From assembly GCA_019022495.1 (NCBI GenBank), contig JAFEKR010000132.1, forward strand, positions 1 through 27,739: DNA of 27,739 bases, given 5' to 3'. Positions 11,260-22,746 of this stretch are shown one piece after another (position 1 is the stretch's first letter; every line of letters starts with the position of its first letter). The notes beneath the pieces were generated by a model, which ran no database searches, had not been told where the DNA came from, and saw nothing but the letters and a program-made list of their open reading frames with translations. The position numbers and the translations under genes are program-made. The stretch comes from Epichloe hybrida. Lineage: Eukaryota > Ascomycota > Sordariomycetes > Hypocreales > Clavicipitaceae.

Positions 11260-11732
11260 TACTGTGTGCCGTGATACGCGCGCCCATAAACGCGCGTATT
11301 CGCGATGACAAACACAAGGGATACAGGGGATCGCAGGGATAAATAACACAATAAGAGATAATAATATTAGTCATCCAGGCAAAGGGACCATTTGATCTAT
11401 AAAGAGATCACCTATAGCTAGATTCTTTTAAGGTTCTTTATACACGCCTAACTTTAGATTTTTAACTTAAATGCCTAGCACTACTATAGCCACTATTGTG
11501 TTTACCTTAACAAGATAAATTAATAAGATTATTTCCCTAACTTAACCAAAAAGTCACTTCTAATCTGACAGACTATTTAATCTAAATTATCTCTATCTAT
11601 AGAGACTAATTTAGCTATTATTATAATTACTACTGTTAAGTTAATTAACCCTTCTAATGTAAGCAGATATCACCACTACTTATAACTATAGGCTAGTATT
11701 ATGTCTTTTAGGGTGTTATTTTCCACTTAACA
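11260..11732 (+). repeat. 5' LTR
   Basis: Aligns without gaps to 22747-23219. Differences are almost all C/T or G/A. The 3' end reads CACTTAACA, so it keeps the canonical ACA. The first bases read TACTGTGTG where the 3' LTR has TGTTATATG; the change in the first three bases is not a RIP transition pattern, so the 5' terminus may be damaged. The copy keeps more cytosines in its first 200 bases than the 3' LTR and fewer at its end, which is why the two together reveal much of the pre-mutation state. Confidence 0.9.
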
Positions 11733-11736
11733 AAAC

Positions 11737-11753
11737 TAGTGAAGAAACGCGGT
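11737..11753 (+). promoter_or_regulatory. Candidate primer-binding site
   Basis: Five bases after the 5' LTR the sequence TAGTGAAGAAACGCGGT fits a tRNA 3'-end complement in which the obligate TGG has become TAG by RIP on the opposite strand. The tRNA was not identified. Confidence 0.45.
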
Positions 11754-12389
11754 TTTAAACCCCTAGGACCTTTTCGCTTTCTAGTTAATTTACTACTAAC
11801 TAAGATTAATTAGAAGCAAGCTAATAATTACGCTCTTAGCTATTACTAAGCTAACCTACGTAAAGACCCCTTTATTTTACCTTCCCTACGCTAAGACATA
11901 GATCTAAAGCCTTAACCTAACCTCTGTAATAGTTATAGTGTAAAGGAGAAGCTAGCTAAGTATGCTAAGCTAAGGTAAGCTAAGAATATAAACTAGCGTT
12001 ATATAGAAGCGTGAAAAAGGAGACTAGATAGTTTAGAGGTATACCCTATAAATACTAGCTAAACTATTAACCCTTTGCTAAAAGTCTTTAAATATAAGGC
12101 ACTAGGATAGAAAGCACTGCCTAGCGTTATAGACTATTTAATCTTAGGGCCTATAGCTAATTTCGCTATTATTTAGCTATATATAGGGGTCTTATAGCTT
12201 ATTATAAAGAGCTATGTAATTATATTAGTAGCCTTTACTTATAGATTACTTATTACTATAAACGCTACCTTATTAAAAGTCTTTCTTTAAGAAATTCTTA
12301 CTAGTATTATAACGTTTAGTTAAGTAATCACTCTTTTATAAGATTAATTAAAAGCACTTTTTACTAAGCCTATATTTAACCTTATACTA

Positions 12390-15100
12390 TCTCACTCCTA
12401 ATAGCTAAGTAAAGCAAGACCTAGTAAACACCTAAGTTACCTAAAGGACCTTTAGGACTTACTATTGCCTAGTACCTTAGTTACTAGTTAGGAATTACTT
12501 AATCCTAAGATAGTTATTAGCCTAGCTTAAACTTAGTTTAATAACCGCTTAGGTAAAGACTCTAATAATAAAGGCAAGACACCTAGATCTCTTAGAGGGC
12601 TTAATGCGGAAACCTTCGCAAAGCTTCTTAAAGAGATAATAGCGTATTAAACTTCCCTTATTACTATGTAAAATAAGTATAATATTTAGCAGTTTTTAAG
12701 GGAAAATATGGCTAATTTTATTAAGGACTTTAAGGCAAAGATAAAAGTAATAGGTGTTCCTAAAGCAAATTAGCGTAAGATGCTTAAGCGTAATATTAAC
12801 CTAAAGCTCTAATAGGTAGTTAAAATGCTAACTACATCACGATCTTAGAAGGAGTCTAAGGAAGAGATACTCTTATAGTTTAATGTAACTAGCTAGGATT
12901 AAATAGAAAACACTAGAGAATAACTTAAAGACCTTAATTTAATATAGCTAAAGACTATTAAGGAAACCTATTATTAGTTACAAAAGCATTATGCTCTAAT
13001 ATCTAATGCAAACCTAATAGAATAGAAAACTACAATAACCTAGTCTAACTACATCTATAAAGCCTTACTAGAACACTTAATCTTAAGCTTTATAGATAAA
13101 AAGGGGTTTACTTATAAAGAAATCTTAGTTATATAGTATAAACCACTTTAGATAGCACTTAACGCATATGTTTATACATAACTAGAACTTAAAAACAGGG
13201 ACTTAGAATTAGCTAATATAGAAAATTATGCTTTAGGTAAGAAGGACTTTAGCTTTAAGATATAAACACTATTTAATTAAGCTACCTTTAATAGTCACTA
13301 GGCTACTTAAAAGAATTACTTAGCACTAGGTAATTTAAATAAGTAAGCTAAGAAGACTATCTTATTTAATACTAATATAGGACAATAAGGGGCCCCTAGA
13401 TTAGTAGAATACTAAGATTAAATAGAAAATCTAATAAAATAACTAGTAAAGCTAAAAATCATAGTTATAGCCTAGGTAGTAAAGGAAATTAATATAGTAA
13501 AGCTACTTAAGAAGAAGTATAGTAACTACCCTTAATATTAATAGTAAACTTATTAGGCAAACTATATAGGTTTATTTAATCTAGATAAGGAGTGCTATTT
13601 TAAAATAAATGCGATATTAGGAAGAGGCCACTAGTTAAACTATTATTACTACTACAATAAAGAATCACATATTGTAACAAAGTGTAATGCTTTAAAATAT
13701 AATAAGATATTAAAGTTTACTATATATAACCTAGTAGTTTACATTTTAGCTATTAGAGATAATATAAGACATTAAATTATGCCTCTATTCTTACTCATAA
13801 AATTTCTCTCTATTAGTAGCTATGCGCGTAAACTAGCTATGTTTTAGGTTAAGTACTTTAAGGACTATAAGATCACGTATATAATTCCGAGAATTAAGGA
13901 ACATAGCTCTTATAGAGAATTAAGCTAGGAAATAACACTAGAAAAACAGGAAGTATTTAATTAAATAAAGGGTATATTTAATTTAGTAGAATTTTAACCT
14001 AAAAGAGAGATTAATATAATATCTATCTTAAAGCGTAAGATATTAGGCATAGTATTTGCTATTACCTTTAAGAAACTAAGCGTAAGGGAGGAGGAAGATA
14101 AAGAGATTATTATAAAGTTTATAGCTATTAGTAAACAGTTAGTAAAACGCCTAAGGATTAAAGATATTATAGAAGATAAGGCAGAAGACTAGTAACCTCA
14201 CACTTAACCTATTTAAGACAATTTAGTAGTAACTAAGGGCAAGAAAAAGCTATTAAATAAAGTTAGATAGAGGATTCTTAATTAGTTATATAATAAGGTC
14301 TTTTAGAAGAAGGTTAGAGTGCCCTTTTAGGATATCTATTATATTATACTAACACTAGTAAAAGCAGTTAGTAACAAATGTCTCTTATAAGTGAAAGGTA
14401 TGGAAGATATCTGCTACTATAATAGAGACACATTAGGGCTAGCTTCTCCTTTGAAAATATTTGGCGCGAAACCAAACCTAAGACTAATTAATCTAAGGAA
14501 CTAAATTAACTTAATTCTTTAATTAATAAAAGAGACCCTTAAGGAAAATAAGAAAAATAAAGCTATAGCTAAGAATAGCTTACTAATAACGCCTCCGCTA
14601 GAGATTAACGTAGCCTTATAGGAACGAATTTAGGAGAGACTAGGAGCTCGCTTAAAACAGGGCAAACCTTAGCAAAATTTAATTAATCTTACTTAAACAA
14701 ACTTTATGCTTAATATGATTTTAGAACCACAAGTTACTATTAATTACCTATAAGACTTGCTATACCTCTAAGTCTAGCTAAATAACCTAGAAAGGGAGCT
14801 TCTCCCTAGGCTTATTAATATAGGATTATAAGGGAATGTAATTATAGAAAGCATAGCTAGGTAACTTAGACTAAGGATCTACCTAATAGATATAACAAAC
14901 ATAATATTATTCTTATCACATAGCATTAAGATAATTAGGGAGGTTTAGATAAGACTATATCTAGGAAATATCTAGATACTTGCTAATTTTTACGTTAGTC
15001 TAGACTTAGTTAATATTAGCCTAATTCTTAGAATACTATTTTTAGACTATCCTAGATGTAGTTTAATTACTTAAGAAGTAAAGAGCTTTATACCTAGTGC
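12390..15100 (+). pseudogene. gag: LTR element gag plus aspartic protease relic
   Basis: A single frame (codon starts divisible by 3) runs from about 12390 to about 15100 through RIP stops. It begins Ser/Pro/Lys-rich, passes MANFIKDFKAKIKVIG at 12708, and carries a CCHC zinc knuckle at 13641-13685 read as Y-Y-x-N-K-E-S-H-I-V-T-K-C, that is C-x2-C-x4-H-x4-C with the first two Cys now Tyr. This is the RNA-binding nucleocapsid motif. Further along, at 14811-14834, LINIGL-stop-GN is the aspartic protease LIDTGSQGN motif: the Asp codon at 14817 is now AAT. The later run ISLILRILFLD matches the ILGMPFL tail of retroviral-type proteases. The protease shares the gag frame; RT does not. Start codon not fixed. 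Confidence 0.8.
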
Positions 15101-15619
15101 TACTTTAGGGATATTATTATTATCTTAAGAGTTATAGGAAGTATCTAATAGCAGTACTCTAATAAGCAGCTAGCCTAGTAACCCTCTATTAATATTATCT
15201 TATTTAGTTACCTAGAAACAGAGGAAGATTAAATAGTTTGTAAAGGGTTAGAGATAGAAATAAATAATAACAAATAGTTAATTTCTCTTATAATAAGGGA
15301 AGGAACTAATATCTTCTAAGAGGTAATTAAGGATATAATAGTAAACCACACCTAATAACTTAAAGTAGTTACAAAGGATTTTAAGCCCTAGTAATAACTA
15401 AAACCACCTAATCTTATAGTAAATATAATATATAAGCGAAAAGCTAATAAAATATATCCCTAAGATAATATTCCCTCTAATAGATTAACACTAGAAGGGG
15501 ACCTAAAATAAAAGACAAAGAAATAGGAAGAGGCTAAGTTATGTCTAAATATATCTAGGAAGTATAGCGAATATATTACTAGGAGATTTTACGCAGATCC
15601 GCGAGGTTTTAGAATAACC

Positions 15620-18492
15620 TAGTAATGTTTAGATTAAATAGTTAAAGGGGTATAAGAACATTTAACATAAGAAGAAGTTAATATTTTTAAGGAAATTCTT
15701 TATAACTAAGAAGCGGCGCTAGCCTAGGTCTTATTAGAATGTAGGAAAGTTAACCCACTAGTCATGCTGCTATAAGTTATAAAGGTTATTAAATATAAAG
15801 CATAGTAAGCAAGCTTAATCCTAATACCTCTTAGGTTATAAGGGAGATTAGTTAATCTTCTAAAGAAGAAGCTAAAGTATAGATATTTAGAGAAGAGTTA
15901 TAGCTCTTATAGGAATCCTTATTTTCTTATTATAAAGAAGGACAGAGGGATTTGCCTAATTCTATCTGCTATAAAGTATAATAAGGTAATAATATAAGAT
16001 ATACTAATTCCTTAAGGCGTAGAAGCATTTAGCAAGAGCTTTGTAATATATAAGATCCTATTAATAGTTAACTTATTATCTAGATATAAATAGGTAGTAT
16101 TAGTAAAGAAAAGTAAGGACATAATAATGATTTCTACTATAATTAGACTTTTGTGGCTCTATTGCTTACTATAAGGAGCCACTAACTTAGTAGCTTAGTT
16201 TATTAGGATTATTAGATAAATCCTATTTAATTTAATCCCTTATATTTACGCACCTTTCCTAGATAATATTGCGGTAAAGGGACTAATAATAACATATAAT
16301 AAAGAGGAGATTATACTAGGAGTACGCAGATACGTAATAGAGCATTTGATTAATATTAATAAAGTTTTAGTTAATATTAAGCTCTCTAGTTACATAGCCT
16401 TAGCGTCTAAGTTAAAGTTCTACTAGAAATTAGCAGAAATTATAGGATTTATATGCAGGATAAATAAGCAAAAGCTAACTAAAGCGAAGATTATAAAGAT
16501 TTTAAACTAGAAGGTTTATTAAGATTAATTAGAAGTGTAATCCTTTATTAGGTTAATAGGAGTTTACTATATCTAGGTGAAACACTACGTGTAAAAGGCA
16601 AAACCACTAGTAATTTTACTAAGGAAAACAAAGGATTAGGAATAGGGACTAGAGTAATAAGAAGCTATAGATATCCTAAAGAAGGTAATAATAATAGCCC
16701 TAATCCTTGTTTTACTTAATCTTAGACTAGGCTTTAGAGAAATTATACTAATAGTTAATGTAAGCTTACTTAGATAGGGGGCTACATTATTATAAATTAT
16801 TAATAGCAAATAGTATCTAGTTTAATATAAAAGTAGTACTTAGACTATTACTAAGGCTAAGTATAATGTAACTAAGTGAGAATATTAAGCGGTTATTTAC
16901 GTATTAAGAAAGCTATGAATTTACCTCTATAGAGTCCTATTTATATTAGAAATAGACTCGTAAGTTCTTATACATTAGCTTAATAGCGTAGTTAATAATG
17001 TGCCTAGAGCTCTTATTACATAATGGATTAGTTATATCCTACTTTTTGATTTCTCTATATAACACATTCTAGGCGAAAAGAACCGTATTATAAATGCCTT
17101 ATCTAGGAAAGGCCTTAGGGCTTTAGATTAATTAGATTAAGAAGTTAAAGGGGATATTAAAGATTTTATTAACTTATATCTTAATAGCGTTAAGATAAAG
17201 GAGAATAGTAAGAGGAATTACTTTAAAGAGATGTGATAAGTTATTAAATTCTTAATAACCCTTTAAAGACTAATTAATCTTAGCGCAAAGGACTATAGAA
17301 AACTATATAATAAAGTAAAGAAGTTCTACCTAGAAAAGGGTTATCTTTAGAAAAGGCCAATAGGAATTATAAAGGAACTAGCGCTAGTTATTAACGTGCC
17401 TAAATAACAATAAGCGATTGTTAAAGCTATTTATAAGGAACTTAGCTATAAAGGAGTTAAAGTGGTTTTTTAAGTAATAAAGTAGCAATACTAGTAAAAA
17501 GGGCTCTAGAATATAGCTTAAGAGATATTAGCGTGCTACAAGACATATTAGAAATTCGCGCCTTAGTAACTACAAGAACTTTTAGTGCTAGACGCGCTAG
17601 GGAACCTAATAAGCAAGATCTATATTAACACTTAGTATCTTCTAATTAATCATAGATATAAGTATCTCTTAGAAGCTAGGTGTAACCTAACCGGATAGGT
17701 AGAGGCTACGCTAGTTAGAATGTAATAATACTAGTAATTAGGAAGTTCCTTTTCTCCTTAATTAGTAAATTTAGGCTTTTTCGCTTTATAGTCTATAATA
17801 GAGGCCTAGAAATACAAGGAAACCTTAAAGAAGCACTAGTAAATATTAGCATTATAGGGATTTAGATATCTAGGTATAACCTAAAAGCAAACTTACCTAT
17901 TAAAGCTAGATATTAGTCCCTTGTATTTGCTCTAGCGAAGCTAGGAGGATTAAATAGGCAATAGTTAAAGCATCTTAATAAAGCCCTCCTTATAGACTAT
18001 ACCGCTATCTAAGAATTGCATAGGAAGTCTGCCTTCTATTTAATCTATAGATAGAAGCTAATTCTACCACTAGAAGTAAAATTCCTAACCTAGAGACTAA
18101 TTAATTAGGATATAATTACTTCTAGATAAGACTTATTTAAGGCATAGGTCTAGATACTTAAAAGGAAAGCTAAGGATATTAAGAAAGTAAGGAAAAAGGT
18201 ATTAGAGTTTAGGCAGCGCCTTGTAAATTAAACTAATAAGAACTAAGCCGCTTCTCTTAGGAAAGATTAATTAAAACTAGGGGATCTTATCCTAGTATAT
18301 AATGTCTAAAGGAATATTAACATATCCACCACAAAGAAACTTATAATAAGGTAAAATAGACTATTTTAGATCTATAAACGCGCGCTAGTCTCTAGAGCCT
18401 ATTACCTACGAATATTAGATAGGATCTGCCTCTTAAAAACAATCTTAGGAGATTATATTAAGAAGTTTATCCTAGACTTAGAAGGCTAGTGA
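15620..18492 (+). pseudogene. pol: LTR element pol: RT, RNase H, integrase relic
   Basis: RT begins after the KGYLEKS-like run; NPYFLIIKKDRG at 15914 is the family NPWFLVKKKDGG entry to the palm. Motif C at 16256 reads FLDNIAVKG (FLDDI, second Asp changed to Asn). The RNase H Asp-Val-Ser is at 16757 (AAT, was GAT) and its end SRKGL at about 17100. Integrase shows a ruined zinc finger (about 17430-17560) and the core run YLLEARCNLTG at 17663 (Asp now Asn). The frame has codon starts of remainder 2 to about 17830, where one missing G (AAGAAGCACTA for AAGAAGGCACTA) shifts it to remainder 1 until the end. It closes KKFILDLEG-stop with TGA at 18490-18492, about 950 codons in all. Dead. Confidence 0.88.
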
Positions 18493-18985
18493 ATGTCTAT
18501 AGTAAATAGATAGCTACATGCTCCCTAAGGTAGCTAGACAAAGGAAGTAACCCCTAATAAGTATAATAAAGAAGTCTTAGCTATTATACTATTAGTAGCT
18601 TAGTATAATATGTCTAATTAAATAGTTAATAATTAGTATATAAGCTAGTAGGAAAGATCTAACTAGAAAGCAATAATTCTTAAGGAAGAAGAAATTAAAC
18701 TCCTACCTTAAAGGACTTTATACTATAGGATTAAGGTATAACTACTTTAACTAATAAACAAATAATATAAGGAGTATATAAAGTACTCTCCTACGCACTA
18801 ATAGTGTATAGATTAAGAAACGTTTTCTTTGTATTTCCTAAGTTTTATTTCTAAAATACGCAAATATTAATTCAGATACTAAAGATTAAGTAATTAAGGC
18901 ATAGCCTAGTAGCTAAATTATCTATTTTCCTTTATTTACTGCCCTTTTTCCCTAATAATTAACCACATTTTTTTTTCCTTTATCT
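18493..18985. other. Spacer after pol
   Basis: AT-rich stretch between the pol stop and the antisense frame. No frame, motif or repeat recognised; a short T-run occurs near 18968. Confidence 0.4.
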
Positions 18986-19662
18986 TGTATTTATAAGCTA
19001 TTTAGAAAAGGGGGAGGCACATTAATTACTAGGTAAGGAGAGTTTTTAAAGTTAATAGAGTTTAAATTAAGTAAAAGAGCTCTCACTACCTTCACAAACT
19101 ATTCCTTACCTAAGAAAGGAGCTAGAGCTCTTTCTTATAATAACTAAGGATAATACCTAGAAGTAAAACGCCACTTATAGCTTACTACACAAGACCTATT
19201 CCAGATATAATTACTACAGGCGCCTTCACAGACCCTAGGAATTAAAACATAGCTATAAAACAGAAAGCACATATATTTATTATAGAATATAACATGCTAT
19301 ATATATAAGTTTAAATAATTAGAATAAAAGATACTATTTAATCTTCTATATATAGACACTAGTAAGGCCTAATAATGCTTAGGACGCTAAGAAAAAGCGT
19401 GTAGAAAATACCTATTAGGATAAGCTACTTCTATAAGAATAAGGACCTAGTAGTAATAACTATTTTTAATAGTAAGGGCTAAAGCACTATTAGCCTTAGT
19501 GTAACTCCTTATAAACTCCTTTAAGAGGTTTATCTTTCTTATAGTTATAATAAGGTAAGGAGGAGCTCCCTTAGGGACATTATTATTATTATTAGTAGCG
19601 TGAAGAGAAATCTCTATATACATTAAAACATTACTATAGCTAATGTTAATCCTACTACACAC
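18985..19662 (-). pseudogene. Candidate antisense accessory frame (unknown protein)
   Basis: On the minus strand one frame runs about 225 codons from 19662 down to about 18985 with only seven stops, all TAG or TAA, each explainable as a RIPed Gln or Trp codon. The 71-codon open stretch 19662-19447 is its intact beginning, and it opens with GTG rather than ATG. Neighbouring frames are far more broken. The product has several Cys (CSRI near the start; a VCEGAC ... NRSC cluster at about 19230-19180) and a charged KGAPPYLIITIRKINLLKEF segment, but no family I recognise. Its true start may lie upstream of 19662. Lying tail-to-tail with pol inside the LTR element, it would be an accessory gene transcribed opposite to gag-pol. 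Low stop density could also be chance in this skewed sequence. Confidence 0.4.
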
Positions 19663-20220
19663 CTAGAATATAAACAGAAACTTATACTATAGTAATAATA
19701 ACTATTAGCAAATATTAATTATAGGATTAAATAGCTCCTAAACCTATATAATCTTTGCTAATAAAAGGAGAGTAAAATTTAGTATAATTAGACTAATTAA
19801 GAGTTTTTATTAATAAAAGTTTATGCTCTAGAACACTTACCCTTATAATAGCGGTGATATTAGGGAGTCTCTAATAAGCTAGATTAAGGGATTTCGCTAT
19901 AATTAATTAGTTATAAGAAATAAGGGTTTAAGAGAGAGAAAGAGAAAAGGAGAAGAGGGCTAGGAATTAGGTCTACGAAGACACTACCTAAATAATAGAT
20001 AGTGATAACTAGTAAGCAACAGCCGCTAATAACTAATTTATAACACTATAAAGGTGTAAATCACAGGAGCCTGCTAACCTCTAAGGGGCACTTGCAAACG
20101 GCTACTAATAACTATTTATATAGCTAATAAGGACTATAAGAGTAAGGCTAAGACTGTAGGAACTATTTAATCTTGCTAATCTCTATATTATTATACTACT
20201 TAGACCTTAAAAGCACTTAG
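19663..20220. other. Accessory-region spacer, partly open on the plus strand
   Basis: No motif recognised. From about 20100 the plus-strand frame of the downstream protease-like gene can be followed but with many stops, so its N-terminus may begin here. This interval separates the two divergent accessory frames and would be the natural place for a promoter serving them. None is identifiable. Confidence 0.35.
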
Positions 20221-20222
20221 CC

Positions 20223-22530
20223 TTTACTATCTATTTATATCTCTTTTCCTCTCTCTTATTACTCTAACCTAGCTTCACTAAGTAAGCTACTATTCTCTGT
20301 TTCTCCTTCTAAAAACACACTATTAATAATTATACTATTTAATCTAGTTAAGAAATAGCTAATTATAAAGAAAATGCAGTTAATAAAAGCGCTTATACTA
20401 ATGTAAATAGTAGCACTATTATATACTTTGCTTATAGCAAATATCTCACGCTATTTTATATCTATGTTCTAATCTATAGAACTAAGGGTTCTTTCTTTAG
20501 AGATAAAGAGGGAAGCACTATAGAGCTTAACCTAGTTAACCTCTATAGTTAGTAGCCTCTGCTATTTTATCTAAGATAAAGCTAGCTATAACCCTTAACT
20601 AAGTTTAAGGTTTATTAAGATAGTAATAACTTTAACTAAGTAATACTAATTAGACTAGGGTAGGATTAGTTAAGCTAGCGAAACTATTTAATAGATATCT
20701 ATAAATTCCTAAGAAAAGCCTATAAGACACTAAGTAAAGACTAGCTTAACTAGTTTAAACTAACTACTATAGGTAAGATTATTATACGCGGCCTTAAAGC
20801 AATAGTAGCTATGCTACTATAAATGTTTGTAATTAAGCTAATAGAAGATTTTAACTTAAATACTCTGCGGCAATTAATTAGTTTAAAAGCTAGGAGACTT
20901 TATTCTAATTACTAGCCTATTAATATTAAGTATAGTTTAAAGTATAACTCTATTAACCTTCACTTAGACATAAGCTATTAACGTCTTATTATAGGATTTG
21001 CGTTCTTTATAAACCACTAGATATGCTTTTTATTTAATTAAAAGCAAGGGTAGCTTTACTACTTTAATAGCATAAAGGAGAGGCAAGTAGTAAGGTTTAC
21101 TAATTTTACTATAGAATAAGGGTAAATTATATAGTTACTAAACTACCTATATAATTTTAAAGCAATCATAGTTCTAGTAATAAAATAGAAAGGGAACTAG
21201 GAGTGTGGATATACCTATCTAGGGTTTCTATTATAAGCAATTTATTGCTAAGTTAGACACTAAGCACTTAATTTGCTTTCTAAAGACTAGAACACACTAA
21301 ACTAATATAATATTAAATTTAAATAGTTATATATGTTTAGTAAGGATTTAAGCATTAGTTATTGCTTTAAGCTCTATTTAAGAGACTAGATAATTACTAA
21401 TAATGTCCTAGACCTAAGGTATAGTTATGCTAGAGCTCTTATAAGAACTATAAGAGTCCTATAAGATATAGCTACAAATAAATTAGGAGTTAGAGACTAG
21501 TTACCTAGGGAGTTATCTTACTAGAAGGACTTTAACCTCTAATACCTAATATATAACATAATAAAGCGCTAGCTACCTTATTTTATAACTTAAATAATTA
21601 GTAAAGGTTTACCTATTAGTGTAGTAATTATAGCCTAGGAGAATAAAGTTAGTAATAAGAACTAACTAATTAAATAGTATACTAAAATAGCGCAAAGTAG
21701 TAGACTTTATATCTAGGATTATTAGCAGCCTATTACACACACCTTTACTAAGGATTCTAAAGTCTTTAATATTAGTATCTAAGAGATATTATAAGAATAG
21801 GAAAGGTAAATATAATAGGATATAGATAATAAGTATTAATAGGAAACTAAGGAATAAAGATTAAGTAAAAGGGTAAGTTCCTAGGTATTATAAGAGTCCT
21901 TATTAGAACTATTATCTTTAACTAGATATAAAGAGATACTATAGTCTCTAGCTATAAAACTTAAGGCACTCTAGTAAGGTAAGCAGGGATAAGCATATAG
22001 TATTATAGACTAAACTCTTTAATAATAGTAAGTAATAACTAATAAGTTATTCTAGATAGATATTAAGGATTAGCTAAGGTTATAGCAAATCTATAGAGTT
22101 ATTAGGGAGAACTAGGTATATAACTATAAAACTCTAGTTAAGTAAGTAGAAGAAAACACTATACGCCGCCCCCTTAAAGACATAAGATAAGCTATAATAA
22201 TTAATCTTCTTCCTTTTCTTAAGTTAAAATAAGTGGCTTAAAGGAAAATAGTTATACTACTACTAATATTATCTATATATACTTTAGTGGTATTACTTAG
22301 CTTAGTTTCCTATAGAATATAGCTAGAGATTATTAAAGCTTACTAGTAAGAGAAAAGGCATGCTATAGGATTAATTAATTAACGCGAGGATTAGGGAAAG
22401 AGAGTAAGCTAGTGAGATTTAAAGCGACCTACGCTACACACTCCCTTACTAACATTACTTATTACTTACCTACGAACGCTAAAGATGCTAAAGCTCTCTA
22501 GGGAAATGAAAAATCTAGGTCTCTAGTTAG
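20223..22530 (+). pseudogene. Ulp1-type (C48) cysteine protease-like accessory gene in the LTR element
   Basis: One plus-strand frame (codon starts divisible by 3) runs about 690-770 codons with no indel; every break is TAG, TAA or rarely TGA of RIP type. Within it lie the four positions of an Ulp1/SENP cysteine protease: His-Trp at 21015-21020 (CAC TAG, Trp now stop), Asp at 21066 in YYFNS (GAT now AAT, family YxFDS), Gln at 21186 (TAG) six codons before Cys, and Cys at 21204 in ECGYTY (family DCG). His to Asp is 17 codons and Asp to Cys 46; yeast Ulp1 has 17 and 49. Such enzymes cleave SUMO-like modifiers. The N-terminus is Ser/Thr-rich; after the protease come about 430 codons without a recognised domain. 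A hydrophobic run at about 22245-22315 may be a RIP artefact, since C-to-T changes favour Ile, Val and Leu. Function in the element is unknown. Confidence 0.75.
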
Positions 22531-22534
22531 GGAG

Positions 22535-22722
22535 GTTTTTTTTCTATTTTCTTTTTTTTTCTTTCTTTACTATCCTTTTATTTTTCTTATAAAAGCTTTA
22601 GACCTATATATACTAGATTAAATAATGCCTTCCCTTAAAACATAGCACCTTGCTATTAGTTATGCTTAAGAACACTTTAGTTATTACCCTTTTTTATTAC
22701 TATTTTCCCTTTCCTAGGGGCT
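22535..22722. other. Pyrimidine-rich 3' untranslated stretch before the polypurine tract
   Basis: T-rich runs (22538-22560 especially) between the end of the protease-like frame and the polypurine tract. No gene seen. Confidence 0.4.
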
Positions 22723-22729
22723 AGGAAAG

Positions 22730-22746
22730 GAAAACAGTTAGGGAGG
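22730..22746 (+). promoter_or_regulatory. Polypurine tract
   Basis: Purine-rich AAAACAGTTAGGGAGG directly before the TG of the 3' LTR, the site where plus-strand DNA synthesis is primed in LTR retrotransposons. A near copy (TTAGGGAGG) occurs about 210 bases upstream, at the end of the protease-like frame. Confidence 0.65.

Noticed and set aside
19447..19662. 71-codon open frame on the minus strand as an intact small gene
   Set aside because: It starts with GTG, not a usual eukaryotic start, and the same frame continues with RIP stops on both sides. It is better treated as part of a longer dead antisense frame.
22245..22315. Transmembrane helix in the protease-like protein
   Set aside because: RIP turns Thr to Ile, Ala to Val and Pro to Leu, so hydrophobic runs appear without selection. 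Not claimed without a de-RIPed consensus.
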